A stretch of 7,107 bases of DNA from Bacillota bacterium (GTDB lineage: Bacteria > Bacillota > Dehalobacteriia > UBA4068), in the NCBI GenBank assembly GCA_017439615.1, contig JAFSIU010000003.1:1-7107 (forward strand), in the 5' to 3' direction. The translations under genes were made by a program, and so were the position numbers. How positions within the stretch are numbered: the stretch's first letter is position 1; the number at the start of each line of letters is the position of its first letter. The notes beneath the pieces were generated by a model. It saw only the letters and a program-made list of their open reading frames with translations, ran no database searches and was not told the DNA's origin. Of the stretch, positions 5,633-7,107 are shown in pieces.

Positions 5633-7107
5633 TATTTGCTATCTCCTCTCTGATCTTCTTCAAAATATCTGCTTTTTTCAAGCTTTCTGCAGCTTCTTTC
5701 CCTGGGGCAAAGTCATAATCAAAACCACAAAAGCTCTTGAAATCGCAATAGCTGCAAGCACCGTTTTTATCCGGAACTGCAGTTACAACACCTTGATATA
5801 GTTCCTCTGCACTTTTGATCAGCATATTGATCAGATGCTTCTGCAGAAGCTGCAGCTCTTCTTCCGTAACAGCACTTGTGTTGGCACCGAATGAACCATC
5901 TTTTTTGATAGTAACAGGTATAACAGTGCTCTTGCCCGAGATATTCATGTCCGCAAGCTTGACTGCTTCCATATCCTCGACTGCAAGTCCCTTCATTTTG
6001 ACCTCAAAGGGATCATGCAAATCGTCATTATAGGGAATTTTTTCGAAATTATCCTTAAAAGTGAAATAGAAACCACCTGCTGCATGAGGTTCCTCCTGCA
6101 AACCGAGTTTTTTACTGTGCAACATTGCCACCTGCAGATAAACAAGCAGTTGCAATGAAAGACCATTATAAACATCCTGAATCTTTAAATCCTTGTTACC
6201 GGATTTATAGTCGATGACACGCAGCCAGACCTTATCATCCTTGACTGCTGCATCAAGACGGTCTATGCATCCGGAAAGCTTAAGCACGCAGCCGTTTGGC
6301 AAGGCGATATCGAATGTAGGCAGAACCTTGTCAACACCAAAAGTGATCTCCCAGCCAAGTTGACGGAATTCACCCTTTGCCATTTGTCTTGCCATAATCA
6401 TAAGAGCATTGGTAAGTGTAAGAATGAAACGTTCCTGCAGATAGGCAAATCTGGCACCAGAATTGAGAATATTTCCCAAAAAATCTGGCATCAGGGCCTC
6501 TGTATGTCTGCTTACTATTTCTGCGGCTTTTTCTTCAGTGATATCCTGCCATAAGATATTCTGCTCGGTTATCTCGCGGCAAACATTTTCCATCACAGCA
6601 TGAAAAAGCTGTCCAAGATCAGGAGGAGTGAGCTTATATTCAGCACGCTTGCGCAGCTTTAGAGAATAACCTGCAAAATAAGCTAATGGGCAGCTGTTAA
6701 AGGCTTCAAGGCGCGAAACACTTGAATAGAGATTTTGTTTGAATAAGGAGGCTATACTTTCCTTACTCAAAGGCTTGGGACCTGCTTTGAAATATAATCC
6801 TGACATAACTCTATGCAAATTATCTGCATATTCAGGCAGTATTTCATATTGTGTCTTTAACTCTTCCCAATATGGCTCAATTTCTTCACCTGAATCGCGA
6901 CGACGTAATTCCACTGCCAAATGTGCAAGAGTGTCGTTTCCTCCAACCTCCATCTCAAGCGGCAGTTCATTATAATTACCTTCCTGAAGCTGAGGGAATA
7001 AATGTTTTATTCTCCTGACAGCAATGGAAGGCAGCAGCGCCTGTTCATCAGCATTGGAAAGAGTATAGCTCAAGAACAGATGCTCTGAAGGGCGGGTATA
7101 AGCAACA
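5622..7107 (-). CDS. addB: ATP-dependent helicase/deoxyribonuclease subunit B (AddB), C-terminal part
   Basis: AddB partners AddA. In characterised AddAB it recognises Chi and its nuclease cuts the 5' strand. The frame is open to the window edge: codons before the TTG at 7073 read VAYTRPSEHLFLSY, the degenerate helicase motif VI of AddB, so the gene starts beyond 7107 and TTG is not its start. The 494 visible residues are roughly the C-terminal 40% of a usual ~1150. Numbered from the first full visible codon, cysteines 139, 451, 454 and 460 give the C...C-x2-C-x5-C set that holds the AddB 4Fe-4S cluster, with the same spacing as in B. subtilis. The nuclease motifs are complete: H169, D282 in GCIDRLD, D299 and K301 in VIDYK, and Q319-x3-Y323. 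The TGA at 5622-5624 overlaps addA. The promoter and N-terminal part are not visible. Confidence 0.97.
   Translation of the reverse strand, partial: VAYTRPSEHLFLSYTLSNADEQALLPSIAVRRIKHLFPQLQEGNYNELPLEMEVGGNDTLAHLAVELRRRDSGEEIEPYWEELKTQYEILPEYADNLHRVMSGLYFKAGPKPLSKESIASLFKQNLYSSVSRLEAFNSCPLAYFAGYSLKLRKRAEYKLTPPDLGQLFHAVMENVCREITEQNILWQDITEEKAAEIVSRHTEALMPDFLGNILNSGARFAYLQERFILTLTNALMIMARQMAKGEFRQLGWEITFGVDKVLPTFDIALPNGCVLKLSGCIDRLDAAVKDDKVWLRVIDYKSGNKDLKIQDVYNGLSLQLLVYLQVAMLHSKKLGLQEEPHAAGGFYFTFKDNFEKIPYNDDLHDPFEVKMKGLAVEDMEAVKLADMNISGKSTVIPVTIKKDGSFGANTSAVTEEELQLLQKHLINMLIKSAEELYQGVVTAVPDKNGACSYCDFKSFCGFDYDFAPGKEAAESLKKADILKKIREEIANNDD
5641..5648 (-). promoter_or_regulatory. Ribosome binding site of addA, inside addB
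   Basis: The minus strand reads GAGGAGAT within the last codons of addB, with 10 nt between GGAG and the addA ATG at 5632. The addB stop (5622-5624) lies 5 bases beyond that ATG. Ribosomes finishing addB therefore cover the addA start, which is typical of translational coupling of subunits made in equal amounts. Confidence 0.75.

Noticed and set aside
5622..7073. addB read as starting at the TTG at 7073
   Set aside because: The frame stays open to 7107 and the upstream codons encode a recognisable AddB motif VI segment, so the TTG is an internal leucine codon and the gene is cut by the window edge.

Overview
The window reads entirely from the minus strand. It looks like an ordinary chromosomal segment of a low-to-moderate GC member of the Bacillota. 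The evidence is an AddAB-type (not RecBCD) recombination nuclease with the AddB iron-sulfur cysteines, a DUF1540-type small cysteine-rich protein, strong AGGAGG-type ribosome binding sites and a bacterial trigger factor. A Negativicutes-like or clostridial gut commensal is possible, but that is a guess; the sequence does not fix the genus.

In transcription order (right to left): the window opens inside addB (7107 to 5622, 5' end missing). Its last 11 bases overlap the start of addA (5632 to 2117, complete, 1171 aa). The two genes encode the helicase-nuclease heterodimer that resects double-strand breaks for RecA-dependent repair. All visible helicase motifs of AddA, both RecB-family nuclease centres and the four AddB iron-sulfur cysteines are intact. 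A perfect 10-bp hairpin followed by a T-run (2087 to 2055) ends this operon.

The 315 bases between addA and the next clear gene hold that terminator and a doubtful 62-codon ORF (2054 to 1866) for a hydrophobic two-segment peptide. Next comes a 49-aa cysteine-rich DUF1540-like protein (1801 to 1652), preceded by an anti-Shine-Dalgarno match of ten consecutive bases and followed by its own hairpin terminator (1637 to 1587).

After a plausible promoter (1549 to 1521), the trigger factor gene tig runs from 1484 off the left edge. Its ribosome-binding loop and FKBP-type domain are canonical. Beyond the normal C-terminus it carries a lysine-rich tail of 16-residue tandem repeats that continues past the window.

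The layout is three transcription units: addB-addA, the DUF1540 gene, and tig. I see no mobile element, CRISPR array, tRNA or rRNA, and no convincing undescribed system. The best second-look items are the trigger factor tail and the small membrane ORF whose only ribosome binding site lies inside the addA terminator stem.
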